A stretch of 64,000 nucleotides of DNA, from positions 138,301,602 through 138,365,601 of the forward strand of contig NC_086247.1 in NCBI RefSeq assembly GCF_021018805.1, read 5' to 3'. Position numbers and translations under genes: made by a program. The notes under the pieces were generated by a model that was given only the letters and a program-made list of their open reading frames with translations, was not told the origin of the DNA and did no database searches. The stretch is from Prinia subflava (lineage: Eukaryota > Chordata > Aves > Passeriformes > Cisticolidae). Shown here in pieces: positions 12,601 to 24,100 of the stretch; within the stretch, counting starts at the first letter, position 1, and every line of letters begins with the position of its first letter.

Positions 12601-15600
12601 ACTGACAGCAAGGACTGGGCTTTCTTTTATTCAGCTTTCTTCAGTGAACCTCACAACAGAGAACTGTGACCATTCTAAGCACTCCATTTGAGTTGTCTCA
12701 CATCACTTTACCATGGACAAGGCTAACAAGGATGCCCCTCTCTTTCCCGATGGTGGTCTCCACTAAAAAGGCAGCTCATCTTTCACCCCACCTTCCCTGG
12801 AATGGAGTATCCATTCCACTCATGCCGGCAACGATACTTGAGGAAGAATCAGTATTTAACAAAAAGTATCTTGGGTTCATGAGTTACAGCAATTAATCTC
12901 ACTTATTACAAGGCAGTGAACACCACAAATGTCTAGCAGGATTTCTATTACTGAACTGCAAAACTACATAAGGATTACTGCCAGTTTTTTGTTTTAAAAA
13001 CTTGACACTGTATGCTTCAGCCCTGAATACTAACTACATTAAAAAAACATTCAGAAAACAGTCTCTCTCATGCTGATATTCAACTTAAAGTGCTCTTACT
13101 GTATACGGAAAAAGAAGTTTTAAAAAAGTGTAAGCTTGCAGAATATGAAGAGGGTTTTGTGTCAGGAATTGACAGACATGCCTGATCAGAATCAGTATCC
13201 AAGTTGTATCAACTTGTTAATAATCATGTAACAACAACAAATAGTACTTTGATCTGATTCTGAATACAGACAGAGAGATTTGAAAGCCTTTAGGAAAGAA
13301 ATATGATACTTTTTACTACGTTCAACTAAATCAACTATATGGTTTTTAAAAAAATGTAAATTACAAATCTGTCATGGACTATGATGTAAATAATTTTCTA
13401 GAAATGTTCCCATATATCCCACATCAATGGAAAACCTCAAGCCAATTATGGGAGCTCTGACTGAAGCAAGGGAACCTACACATACAAAGCTCAAAAACCA
13501 CCACCTCTGAAGATTTAACTTTAAAATGCTCTGTGACCAGTCTATTAGGTTTCATAATCTTACACATTTTTCAAAGTAGGTGTTAAAAATTGCTCAGCCT
13601 CTTACTTTGTTTTATAGTCTCTAACACTCCTGTGTCTTGATTCAGGCTGGCCAGGAAGCTGCATTCTCCTTCACACAAAACAGTGAACAAGAACACTCTA
13701 CACTGTTCTAAACCCTTCAGAACCAAGTACACACACCCTGTGCGTGAGTGCTGCTAAGGCTGAGAGGAGAAGCCACCCATGAAACTTCCCAGGCCTGAAG
13801 GGAGGTATGAGAGAAACAAGCTCCCATCACAGTCCGTGGAATCATGATCAATCCCACCTCCAGAACGACTGCCAGGACGTTTTTTCAAATGCTTTTTTCC
13901 TGAGCATGATCTCTGTCTACATGTGCTTGTTTTCCTCTAACAGGGATGAATCCTATTCTAAAAGTAACATTTTCCCATTTGTGACATTCAAATTAAGCAT
14001 ATTACACATATTATCAGCTTTGCATCAGGTCACAAACAATGGGTGTGCTATGATAAAAATGCATATATTTTACACTGGAATTTTCCACTGTGCTGCTAAA
14101 TAAGATGCCCAAATTTGTACTAAAATTTAAATTTTTCTGTAGTAGTTACTGCAGCATATCCATAGTCTGGCACAAATAGACAAAAAACCCTGCAAATTGT
14201 TCCCACCCACAAGATCTTGTAAACTACTTTTGAAATTACTACAAAATGAAAGTGTTCTACTAGCCCCAATTCTACTAACATCTTATTTTTGTAAATAGGC
14301 TACAACACTGAACTTTTCACACAATCCCCACATGCTAGAGCTATGAATGACCATATACCTCCCTGTTCTGCAAGCTTGAACCCCTCCACGTTTTATCAAC
14401 ACCTAACATGCAAGTAGCTGGGTTTTACTGCTAGGCAGTGAACAAACTTCATCTGAAACCAACTGAGGTAGACAACAGTCAAGGACTACTCTGGGGCATC
14501 TAATAAAATCCCTGACAGATTTATAAGTAGTTAAGGGGCAAAGAACAAAAAACTCATCCCAAGTTTAAAAATGCATAGAACGAACACCCAAGAAGTGGCC
14601 ACGGTGCCTGACTTCTCCCCAGTAAAAAAACAGACACTGACAAAACAATTGGTGCACAAATTAAATCAAAAGCTAGTCTGTCCTTCATCCAAAAGAGGAA
14701 AAATAAAATATTTACATCTATATTGAAAAACACACGCATACAGGAAAGCTGAAAAAGCACTCTGATTTTAGGAAAACTTGCCTATTCATCCTTTAAGAAA
14801 ACCACCAATACACACACAAATAAATCAACACTAAAGTATTTATTGATACTTCTTTGCTCATTCTTGAAAAGAAAGAAATTTTAAAAATTATAAAAAAATA
14901 ACTGTTTTGTCTACTTCTTGCATAAAATCCCAAGAATCTAGAATCTACTCAAAGTTAAGGCAACTGCCACAAGCTACACCTTATCACTCAAACTCTCCTA
15001 ACAAGCAAAATCATCTAAGGAGTAATAGATATTGGTCTTCTGCACAAGACTCATCTGTATGATGAATTAACAGTAGACATTTGATCCTTTGGCTAACAAT
15101 CTTTGAATGTTCTTGTTACAGGATTACCAGTACCTCATTCCAGTTCAGCTTAATCCATTTAATTGATTAGGAGTGGAACACACTTGTACCCCAAGACCTA
15201 GATGGAATTGAATCTCAATACTGAAACAGCAATCCAGGATCCAGGCACCTCTGTTTAGAGTACAGCTTGCTTCGTTGTTTGAAAGGACAATTCTTTGGGT
15301 ATTTGAAGATGCCTAGTCTTTCTGGCCTGAAGAGTTCCTAGTCCAAGGAAACAAATCTCCTGCACTCACAAAGAGCCAAAAACCTGCCAATGCTCTGCCT
15401 AAACTCTCCAAGGTCAATCTGACATACAGGTATACCAAGCACACACAAAGCTTGAGGTTCTTTATACAACCCGAGCACTTCCCTGAGGACTGTTCAAAGG
15501 AGAGCAACCAGGACATGGAACACCAGCACTGCATCCTGTGTGAGCCTGGCAGCACTTACCCAGCAAACAGGAGGCTCAGATTCCACAGCCTCCTGCTGCA

Positions 15601-18600
15601 ACAGAGAGAATTAAAAGAGAGAGAAAACAAAACACAGGTTGCTTCTTTTGCTGATCGTCAGAGGGCTTAAAGGGGAAGAAAGTCCAGAGTTCAGATGAAG
15701 TTCAGATGATTTCCAAAATTGGATTTATTGGGTAGCAAGAACTGTAGGCAGTAGCTCAGTACATTTAGAGCAGACAGAAATTAAGAGAAACTCCACTTCT
15801 CTCTATCATACCCTCATGCACTAGTCTTCCCAAAGCAGGACTTGTCATCCACGCCTTCTCCTTACTCCCTACCCTTAAAATCAGGGTGACCTCCCAGTCC
15901 ACTCACCTCCATTTCTGTAAACTAATGAACAGAAACTGCACGTGGGAGGTACCTGAACTGCAGGGTAAGCATCTCTGAAAAGAGACAGCAATGGGGTGTG
16001 AAAGGCTGCTGGCATAAGCACTTCACCCAGTGGTTCCTGTATCACTTCCACACAGAAAATTACTTCAACACACCGCCCACGAGCAGTTTCTTTGGTAACT
16101 GCCAAAATCTCTTCAGTTTACTTGCAAGAAGTCAACAGTCAAATGTTTTGAAAAAACTGTTGATCACTAGTGTTTAAAGTGCTGGGCACATTTTCAAGAA
16201 GCATTGCTATAAAAGCATGGAATCTCTTCCACTTATGTTCTGTTATTTGGAAACCAGGTAAAAGTGCCTTTACATAAATTGAGGACTTCAGACCAATATT
16301 CCAGATGCATTTCACTAAATCTCTGTATCAGGCACAGGTAGGAGTTTCAAAAACTGTCTCCTCACACACAAAATAAGATACAGAACACCCAACAAAGCAG
16401 TTTCGATTAGGAACCCGACTTTTGTCAGTAAAGCTCCTAGACTGTAAACACTCCAGAAAAGCACCAGGTCGAACTCAGAATCATAAAATTCAATATAAAA
16501 ATTACGTTGGGAATAAGTTTGATACTTTAAACTTATCACCTGCCTTATTCAAGGTAAACTTTCTGTTTCAGGCATCCCTGTAGAGCTGCTGCCATCTGCA
16601 AATTATCATTTCTCTTCCAGCAATACTTTGGATCAGCTTAGTCTGCAAGTCTTCTGAACAAAGTGAAGTTGTTTAACAAAAGCTATTCATGTCTTGATTT
16701 ATAGTGTCTGAAAAAGCAGTGGAAAAGGTTACCACTTCAATAAAAGGGTTCACTGGGGTCAATACAGAATATAATGCTAAACACTATTTCTGAGCAGCAA
16801 CTTTACAGGTGCACAATGACTTGCCACACATGTGCCTATTCCAAAAATAGGCAAGCCCTAGAGGTATATTATTTCTATCACTTTTAAATGTGAATTTAAA
16901 TGTTAATTTTAGACTGGGATTACTGAATGGAATTCTAGCAACATTTCAACTTTTTATTTGAATGTTGGGAGGCCCCAGTAGGTGCATAAGTATATAGCCA
17001 ATAATTTACATTTTTCCCTTAGTTTTACAAAAAAAAAAAATAAGCATCTCCAGTTATTTAGTTTTGCAATAGCTACAAGTAGACATAATAATGGCTGTGA
17101 AATAGATTTCTTTTAAATCTTGTAAGGCTTCTCTTAAAGCTTCTCTAGTTTTATCAGCTTCAGTAGAACAAGAAGCATTATTTATGATTATTCTAAGGCA
17201 AACAAACCTGTAATTATTGTGTGAGACCAATACTAGAAATTAACTGTACTGTTCCCTATAATTGAGCTTTATATGATACAAATTGTTGTTCACAAGTTCA
17301 AGTTCCAGTGCAGCTAATAAGAAGCAGCAGCTTATATTTGACACTCAAAGTTCTTGCTCTTTAGTTAGTCTTTCCTGAGTCTTCCTATTTTGCTGTAAAT
17401 CAGTTACTGCCACCAGTCTGAGGGCAGACAGAACGTCATAAAAATGTCCAGTCAAATAAATCACTTTTTTGCAACTAAAAACAGCAAAATTTTTGTGTTT
17501 CACTTCAGCATAAACAAGGTGGTCCTGAGTGCTGCAGTACTACAACAGCAATACCTCTGAGATGATCAGTAATGAGTAATGAGTAATTTTATCACCTTTG
17601 CCTTACCCACTGGGAATGCCCCAGAGGGAAGCCCCTGGGAGTGCCATACAAGTAAACTGTGATTAGCTGCCTCACACTCATCTCTGATGTAGCCTGGCAA
17701 CCAGAACATAAAATTTGCTCCCTATTATAGATGAAGAGCTACTACCAAAACTATTCACATCTCCATTCCCTCTATATGTGCACCTCAGAGATACATGACT
17801 ATCAAGTACAGATATTTCAACTGCACTTCTTTCAATTTAATTAGTTGCTATTGAATGAAGATTTGACTTCAAGACAGCTTAAATAGTTACTGTTGTAACA
17901 CACAAACAAGTGGGACAAAATGCACGTGTACATACACATACACTGCTGAGAGAGATTTCTGCTGAACAGAGGTTCAGCAGAAACAAAAATCAGCATTAAA
18001 CCGAAATTTATGCCATGCTGTTATGTCATCCCTGGTCTCTAAACCAAGTTCTATTTTAATGTCCTCTGTAAGAAAGGCTGATAGCTGCAAACCACTTTCT
18101 TCTTTCACATTATTTCAGGATGCTCATTATTCTCCACAATCTTACTACAATTATTTAATAGATAAGTATAGAGCTAAAAGACACTAAAAAGGCTTCCAGA
18201 AATTCTATTACTGGCATTTAGCCAGGATTACCTTCTTTGGTCTTGTATTTACCTCTGTATTTTTAACTGGACCCCAGTGGTTTTTCAGGACTTCTGATCG
18301 CTACTGACACATTTTTCTCACCCCCAAGTGAACTACTTGTCCAGGTGTTCATGGTGTAGCTGTCTGCATCTGCACCAAACCTGACTCTCACTGCAGCACG
18401 CCTCCTTTCTTAAGAAGGCTTTGGAGAATAGGTTCTCCAAAACAGAAGATGCATGAACCACATACAGTGTTAAAATTTAAGCCTCCATGCTCTGCATTAC
18501 TCCTGATTTCTGACCTTCTCTCTCTATTATTCACATAGGCAATTATTGTAAACGAGGCTGTCTTTGTGCACGCATCAGACAGAACTCCAAGCTCCTAGAG

Positions 18601-18820
18601 GAAGCTAAATAGCTCATTTCTACTTAGTCCCAACAGTAAAGCCTAAGCATTTGTAAAGTGAAAAGAAGTAGTATCTGATTGACTTGCACCCACTAGTTTT
18701 CAAATAATAATTTACTGGGAGCCATCTGAAGTTAACCAATACAACATGCCTTTCTTCCAAGCCTTGAAGCATCCTGATGTCAAAACTGACAGTCTCCCAT
18801 CTGCCTCAACTATCTATTTG
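9640..18820. other. Intergenic, no gene recognised
   Basis: Over 9 kb of AT-rich DNA with only short, unsupported open frames on both strands, one microsatellite (10.85 kb) and short A- or ACA-rich tracts (about 12018-12037 and 17029-17041). It could include sequence regulating the flanking gene or extended 3' UTR of the SSNA1-like transcript, but no signal shows this. Confidence 0.5.
10850..10930. repeat. Mixed TA/TG microsatellite
   Basis: Alternating runs of ta and tg, for example gtatatatatgtgtgagtg. This is a likely length-polymorphic locus. Confidence 0.85.
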
Positions 18821-18870
18821 CTTTTTTTTGTAGTGTTCAATTAAGTAGATTTTTTAAAGCAAAAGGCAAC

Positions 18871-18876
18871 TTTATT
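18871..18876 (-). terminator. Canonical poly(A) signal for the SSNA1-like gene
   Basis: Plus-strand TTTATT reads AATAAA on the minus strand, about 155 bases downstream of the SSNA1-like stop codon. A run of eight A on the minus strand lies about 40 bases further on (plus 18822-18829). That run could be a cleavage-region sequence or a remnant of a retroposed poly(A) tail. Confidence 0.6.
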
Positions 18877-19030
18877 TAATCTATTTTCTAGTGCATTTGA
18901 AAATAATAAAATGTACAGAAAGACTGGAAGAAAATCCCTCTCTGTTATACTGTGGCTGTAAGGTTCCGTGGCTACCACGTTTCTCACCTAGTGGAATTTT
19001 AGCACTGCAGAGTCCAAACATTTGACTGTT

Positions 19031-19375
19031 TCACGTTACATTGGTTTTCAGATCTGGTGAATGCTTTAAGCTTCCCACTTCCTTCTTCAGGACATTAAGT
19101 AAAGTTCTAGAGCTATCCAAAATCTTCATGTAAGCAGCTTCAGTTTCAGCAAGTATTTTATCAAGCTCATTCCGTGAAGCCACCTTTTGGGCCAGATTTT
19201 CACACACACACTCCAGCTGTTCACTGAGGATTTGGATTTCATGCTGGAGTTTATTCTTTTCCTCTTCTGCTTGCCGGATTTGTTTGTTCAGTTCTTCTTT
19301 TTGCATACATAAATCTTCAATGCATTTCACCAGTTCATTATTGTAACCCTGAAGAACAGCTCCCTGCTGAGTCAT
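19031..19375 (-). CDS. SSNA1: SSNA1-like coiled-coil microtubule protein (single coding exon)
   Basis: An uninterrupted 114-codon frame closely resembles SSNA1 (NA14), which is about 119 residues in mammals. Diagnostic segments are [39 protein letters not shown] and [12 protein letters not shown]. The protein is almost wholly alpha-helical coiled-coil with a short divergent C-terminal tail. Known for the family: SSNA1 self-assembles into fibrils, acts at centrosomes and basal bodies, promotes microtubule nucleation or branching and binds spastin. The ATG is fixed by homology. Mammalian SSNA1 is multi-exonic as I recall, whereas this coding region has no intron, so I infer a retrogene that stayed intact. 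It faces away from WAC, with the CpG island between them. A multi-exon gene whose introns were lost is the alternative. Confidence 0.88.
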   Translation of the reverse strand: MTQQGAVLQGYNNELVKCIEDLCMQKEELNKQIRQAEEEKNKLQHEIQILSEQLECVCENLAQKVASRNELDKILAETEAAYMKILDSSRTLLNVLKKEVGSLKHSPDLKTNVT

Positions 19376-20090
19376 CCTGCACTCACTCCCCGAAGTCCCC
19401 TTTCAGCAGCGGTCTTCTGCACTACAATTAAAGGAAAACAAACAAACAAACAGAAAAACAATCTGTAAGAGGTTTACCATGAATAACGCTTCACTAGCAC
19501 AGACAGAGCCGCGGGGCAAGGTTCTCTGTTTAATGTTAATATGCCCACTCTGAGATATGCCACATCTCTTCCCTTTTCAGGTGGGGGGCAGGACAAAATT
19601 TGGCGTGTGCCCTTACAGCTTTACTGAAAACTGCTAGCTCCTATGACACTGTCATGGCAATGGTATCAAAGTACTTATGACACGTTTTATAATACCTTTA
19701 TACAATTCTGAATATAGGATGCTTTGTAGCTGAAACTTCGAGGGCCTGATCAGAAATAAGCAAAAATTACAGAATCAGAGAATGGTTAGGGTTGGAAGGG
19801 ACTTCTGGAGATCATCCAGTCCGACCCCCTGGCAAGGGTCACCTGGAGCATCCAAGTGGGTTTTGAATGTCTCCGCAGAGGGAGATTCCACGCCCTTCCC
19901 GGGCAACCCATTCCAGTGCTTTTCCACCCTCAACACGAGGAAGTTCTTCTTCATGCTGAGGTGAAACTTCTTATGCTTTAGTTTATGGCCATCGCTCCTC
20001 GTCCTGTCACCGGGCACCACCCTGAGGGGCTCAGCAGGCACCGACAGCAGCATGGAATCACCCCGACACAGCGAGTGCCCGGAGCTCACC
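19376..20090 (-). other. Putative 5' UTR exon edge and 5' UTR intron of the SSNA1-like gene
   Basis: On the minus strand a pyrimidine-rich tract followed by attgtag|TGCAG (AG at plus 19423-19422) lies 46 bases before the ATG and looks like a good 3' splice site. The nearest good candidate donor is CCCCG|GTGAGC (intron starting at plus 20089), at the edge of the CpG island. Together they would define an intron of about 670 bp holding a CR1 copy. This is inference from splice-site sequence only. Confidence 0.4.
19769..20045 (-). mobile_element. CR1 LINE fragment (3' end)
   Basis: Read on the plus strand, the block starts agaatcagagaatggttagg and continues with the familiar reverse complement of a CR1 3' region, including ggaagggacttctggagatc and catccagtccgacccc. 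The element therefore lies in minus orientation with its 3' end at the left. It is 5'-truncated, like most CR1 copies, and abuts the CpG island. Confidence 0.9.
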
Positions 20091-20645
20091 GGGGTGACCC
20101 GGAACGCTGTGCCGGGCCCGCGCCGAGCCCCTTCGCCCGCCGCTCACAGCCCCGCAGACACGGCGGGGCCACGGCCCGGCCGCGCGGCCGCCGTCCCAGG
20201 GACATCTTAACACCCTCCTCGCCGCCCGGCGCGGCCCCGCGGAACACGCGCCGCGCACAAAATGGCTCCTGCCCGTACATCGGGTGCCCGGGCGGAAGGG
20301 GAGGAGGGGGTAGGTAAGAAGAGACCTTCCCATTTCTATCTCCCCCCCGCAATTCCCCGTGTTGCCCCCACCTGCCTGGCAGGATCGCGATTCCTCCCCA
20401 CCGAGGGAGCGGCTCTGCCAGCGAGGCCGCGCTGCCCTCGGCTAACCGGCCCCGTGCGCCCGCCAACGGCCGCGCCGGCCCGTGAGGGTCACGGAAACAC
20501 CCGAGCGCTCCCGAACGCGGCGCCGCCCTGACGGCCGCGCGGAAACGTCTCTCCGGAAAAACGCGATGTTTTCCGAAGACAGGTAGCGCTCGGAAGAGTA
20601 GGCCGAGGCGGGAGGGGCAGGGAGGGCCGAGCGTTAACGGAAGGA

Positions 20646-20780
20646 GCCGATGTTTGCCGAAGGGAGGGACTGAAGGGCGTCGTGCTCGGCGGAGGCAGCC
20701 GATGTTTGCCGAAGGGAGGGACTGAGGGGCGTCGGGTTCGGCGGAGGCAGCCGATGTTTACCGAAGGCAGAGTCGCCCGA
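20646..20780 (+). repeat. 52-bp tandem repeat in the WAC promoter
   Basis: Two nearly identical 52-bp units start at 20646 and 20698. A third, degenerate unit starts at 20750. Each begins GCCGATGTTTGCCGAAG or a one-base variant. Related single motifs occur outside the array at 20564 and 20832. Confidence 0.85.
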
Positions 20781-21149
20781 GAGCAAAGGGGACAGAGGGG
20801 ACGGAGCGCGTCGGAAAGAGCCGGAAAGAGCCGACGTTGACCGAGCGCGGCGTCGCCCGAGTTCCCCGGATGTAGTTGGAGCGGCGGCGGCGGGCGCGGC
20901 GGGGGGAGGCGGTGGCCGAGTCGGTGCTCCCGGTGTGTCTCAGCGCGCGCGGGGCCCAGCTGCCGGCGTCTCCCCTCTCGAGGCGATGGGCCCGTGAGCG
21001 CCGCTCCAGCCGAGCTGCCCGAGCCGCCCCCTTCCCCCGCCCCTGCCCCCGGAGCGCTGCCGCCCCCGCCTCCCCCCTCGGCGCCTGTGGCCCGGCCGCG
21101 GCCGTGCCCTCCTGGTCCCCTCACCCTCACACACACAGGCCGGGCATTG

Positions 21150-21190
21150 ATGGTAATGTATGCGAGGAAACAGCAGAGACTCAGTGATGG
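21150..21190 (+). CDS. WAC: WAC coding exon 1
   Basis: The exon encodes [14 protein letters not shown] with the last codon split after two bases. The donor is GATGG|gtaaat. A second in-frame ATG lies two codons downstream (M3). The first ATG is used because WAC orthologues start MVMY. Confidence 0.93.
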
Positions 21191-24100
21191 GTAAATTCAC
21201 CCCCCTCCCCCCCCCGGCCCCGCGGGGCCGCCCCCCCCCTCCGCCATGTTCGGCCCGGCCGCGGGGCCGGTAACGGGCGCTCGCTAACGCCTCTCTCTCT
21301 TTCTCTCGCTCTCTCCTCAGCTGTCACGACCGCAGGGGGGACTCGCAGCCCTACCAGGTACCGGCGGGCCGGGAGGAGGAGCAGGGGAGACGGGGGGGTG
21401 CTACTCCAGCGGAGGCTCCGGCCGCCGCCGCAGGCCGCGGTGCCGCGGCCGCCCCGCTCCGGCCCCTGGCGGCGCTCTGGGCCCGGGGCCGCGGGGCGGA
21501 GAGGCGGCGGCGACCCCGGCTCAGGGAACAGGGCCCCGGTGCTCGGCCGAGGCCTACGGAGCCGGGGCGAGCAGCAGCGGCCTAGTGCGACCCGTGCGGG
21601 GCTCGGGCCTGGGAGTCGGGGGGGTGCGAGGGGCTGGAGAGGGAGCCGGGATCACCTACGGTGGAGTGGAGACCCAGGAGAGGTGAATGTTTTTCTTCTA
21701 AAAACAAAAGGAGTCTTGTTCTTCCACCTCCTCACCCCCTTCCCAAAGTCCTTTCTTCTCCCCAAAACTGCTGCTGTGGGCTGTAACCTGAGCAGGGCAT
21801 GGGTTTAGACCCTGACCAACTTGGGGTTGCAAGTGAGGCTTAATTTCTGCAGTTGCCAGCTGCTAGGCATGTTTAGAAACCATGAAATCCTTGAGTTACC
21901 GACAATAGCCCCAATTTCTGTAAGGTGCATACTGCACTACTTTGCTGTGTCTACTGAAAAACCCCAGTTGTCGAGGTTTGAGTCTGGCAAGCTGTATGTT
22001 GTGATATTGCTCTCTGTGAGCCCTGAATTGAATTGTTTTACTGCATTTCTGTGTATTTGAATCACTAAAGTGCAGTACGGCAGTCCAAGGCAGCTGTCAG
22101 TGACAGTTCATGTAAATGTAAACACTTGCCATTCAGCAGTTCACACTGCAAAACCAAGCAGGTCACAGTTAGACAGAGCATGTAATTTTTGGTAAAGACT
22201 TTAGAATGAGTTATTACATTACATGTTTGGCCTCCTAGAATTTTTTTTCTTTTTAATTACATCTGTTACAAGGATATTAGTACTGAAAAAAACATCACAG
22301 AAGTTCAAGGTAATGTTGAAACCAAATAGTCTTGACCAGAATATGGAGGACGTATTCAAAGTTTACACTGATTCAGTGTAACTTTGTTTTCTTAATAGCA
22401 AGTGGAGACTAGTTCTTCTCTCAAAAGTGTGTAAGAACTGTGGCCCATTTACTGCTGAAGGTGTGTAGTCCATCAGTGAAAAGATAGAGAAATGAGGTTC
22501 TTCTTAACAGCAAGTATTGCATTGGATGTAATAGTGGGAGAAAGTGGTTTGATTTCTAATTACAGAACTTGTTGCTTTAATGCAGGTAATTAAAACTAGA
22601 AAGACTAATGCTGATTTTTTTAATAGGAAATGAAAACTAATTAACTTTTAAAAGTTCTTTTGAAAGAGAATGGAAAAAATCCCACAATTTCACATCTGAT
22701 GTGAATGTCCATTTTCTTGTGATCCGTTGCAGGCTCTTAAGTACTCATCCAAGAGTCACCCCAGTGGTGGCGATCACCGTCATGACAAGATGCGAGACAC
22801 CGCAGACCCTTCGCCACCAAACAAAATGCTGCGGCGCTCGGACAGCCCCGAAAACAAATACGGTGACAGCACAGGGCACGCTAAAGCAAAAAGTGTGCAT
22901 ACTCACAGAGTTAGAGAGAGGGATGGTGGTGAGTTATCTTTTAACAAACTTCTCCTTAAGCAGTCACTGATTTCTCATTAAAATCAGCCATTATCACCCA
23001 GGTGATGTCTTACACTAAATGTGCCTTTTGCTGAGCTGGGGTGACTGCAGTGAACCCCAAATGGGAATTTAATTGGAGGCAATCATTGAGGCATTGTAAC
23101 ACCTAATAATTTTCTGGTTTTTACAGGTATGGTAGTTTTCCTTATAGTCCCAAAGATTAAATAAACCCTTCAAAAAACTATTTTAACTAGTATGTCTCAT
23201 TTATTTAGACATACTGCAACATTTGATAACATGAAATAGTTTTTTTTTTTTATTTTTCATTAGCAATAAATATTGGCTGTTTTGAATCCTTTCTAATAAC
23301 TTGGTTTGTTGTGATGCTGTACTGTGTAGGTACATGCTCCATTGACTAAACCCAATCAGAAATGAAAAAAGCTTCTTTGTATTTAGCTGCTCTGTAGAAC
23401 TCTTACTAGATGATCAAAGGTAGCACATACTAGAGCCTTTCTTGACAGGAGCTTTAAGAAGAGTGGTCACAGTCAAGTCAGCTTCCTGTTTTTTTACAGA
23501 TTTATAAACAGTAGTAGTATCCCAAGTATTTTTTAATTGACCTTATTTTGTATCCCTGCTTCATAGGAAAAGAGTAGGATTTGCTGGGTAATAAACAGTG
23601 ATAGGTAACAGCTAGAGTTTAGAAAATTGCAGTTACTGTCTGAATTTGGAAAAGTTCTTCTGTTTTGTTAATTGATCTTTGAGTCAAGGTACAAGGTGAA
23701 GTATTCAAGTAGAGAATTTGGAGCTTTAAATCAGTGCTTCTTTGTTCTGTATAAAGCTAGCAAATTCTGATGTACATTTACATTTATTGCTGCACTAGTT
23801 TTACTTGATGTGATAGTTATAGTAAAATAAAAGCAGTATCTTTCGAGTACTTTTTTAGGAAATATTAGTTCCACACCACAAATGTGTTCATGGTACCCAA
23901 TTATTCTTACAAATCCTATTTGGTTTTCCTTCTTAATGCTGAGGCTCTGTAGACCATCCACGTAGAAGTGTGTGGATGGATTATAAGAATAGGCCCCTTT
24001 TGTTAATACACTGATTTTCATTGTATCTGATAATAATTGAGTGTGTAGTAATCTCAGAATTAAATGCATATACAATGCCCATATACTGCTATTCTGTGCT

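Larger units (their letters stand above)
19990..21700. promoter_or_regulatory. CpG island, probable bidirectional promoter of WAC and the SSNA1-like gene
   Basis: This is the only long GC- and CpG-rich block in an otherwise AT-rich window. It covers the region upstream of WAC, its first two coding exons and the beginning of intron 2. The SSNA1-like gene points left and WAC points right. No TATA box is obvious, as usual for CpG-island promoters. Transcription start sites cannot be placed from sequence alone. Confidence 0.85.

Noticed and set aside
16315..16539. 74-codon hydrophobic minus-strand frame resembling a membrane segment
   Set aside because: No start context, splice support or similarity. 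Hydrophobic runs are expected from T-rich codons in AT-rich DNA.
20086..20466. 126-codon minus-strand frame as an N-terminal exon of the SSNA1-like gene
   Set aside because: SSNA1 homology begins exactly at the ATG at 19375, so no upstream coding is needed. The frame is a GC-rich chance ORF.
20489..21136. 215-codon minus-strand frame in the CpG island
   Set aside because: Low-complexity Gly/Pro/Arg/Ser sequence in very GC-rich DNA, where stops are rare. It overlaps the WAC promoter and leader.
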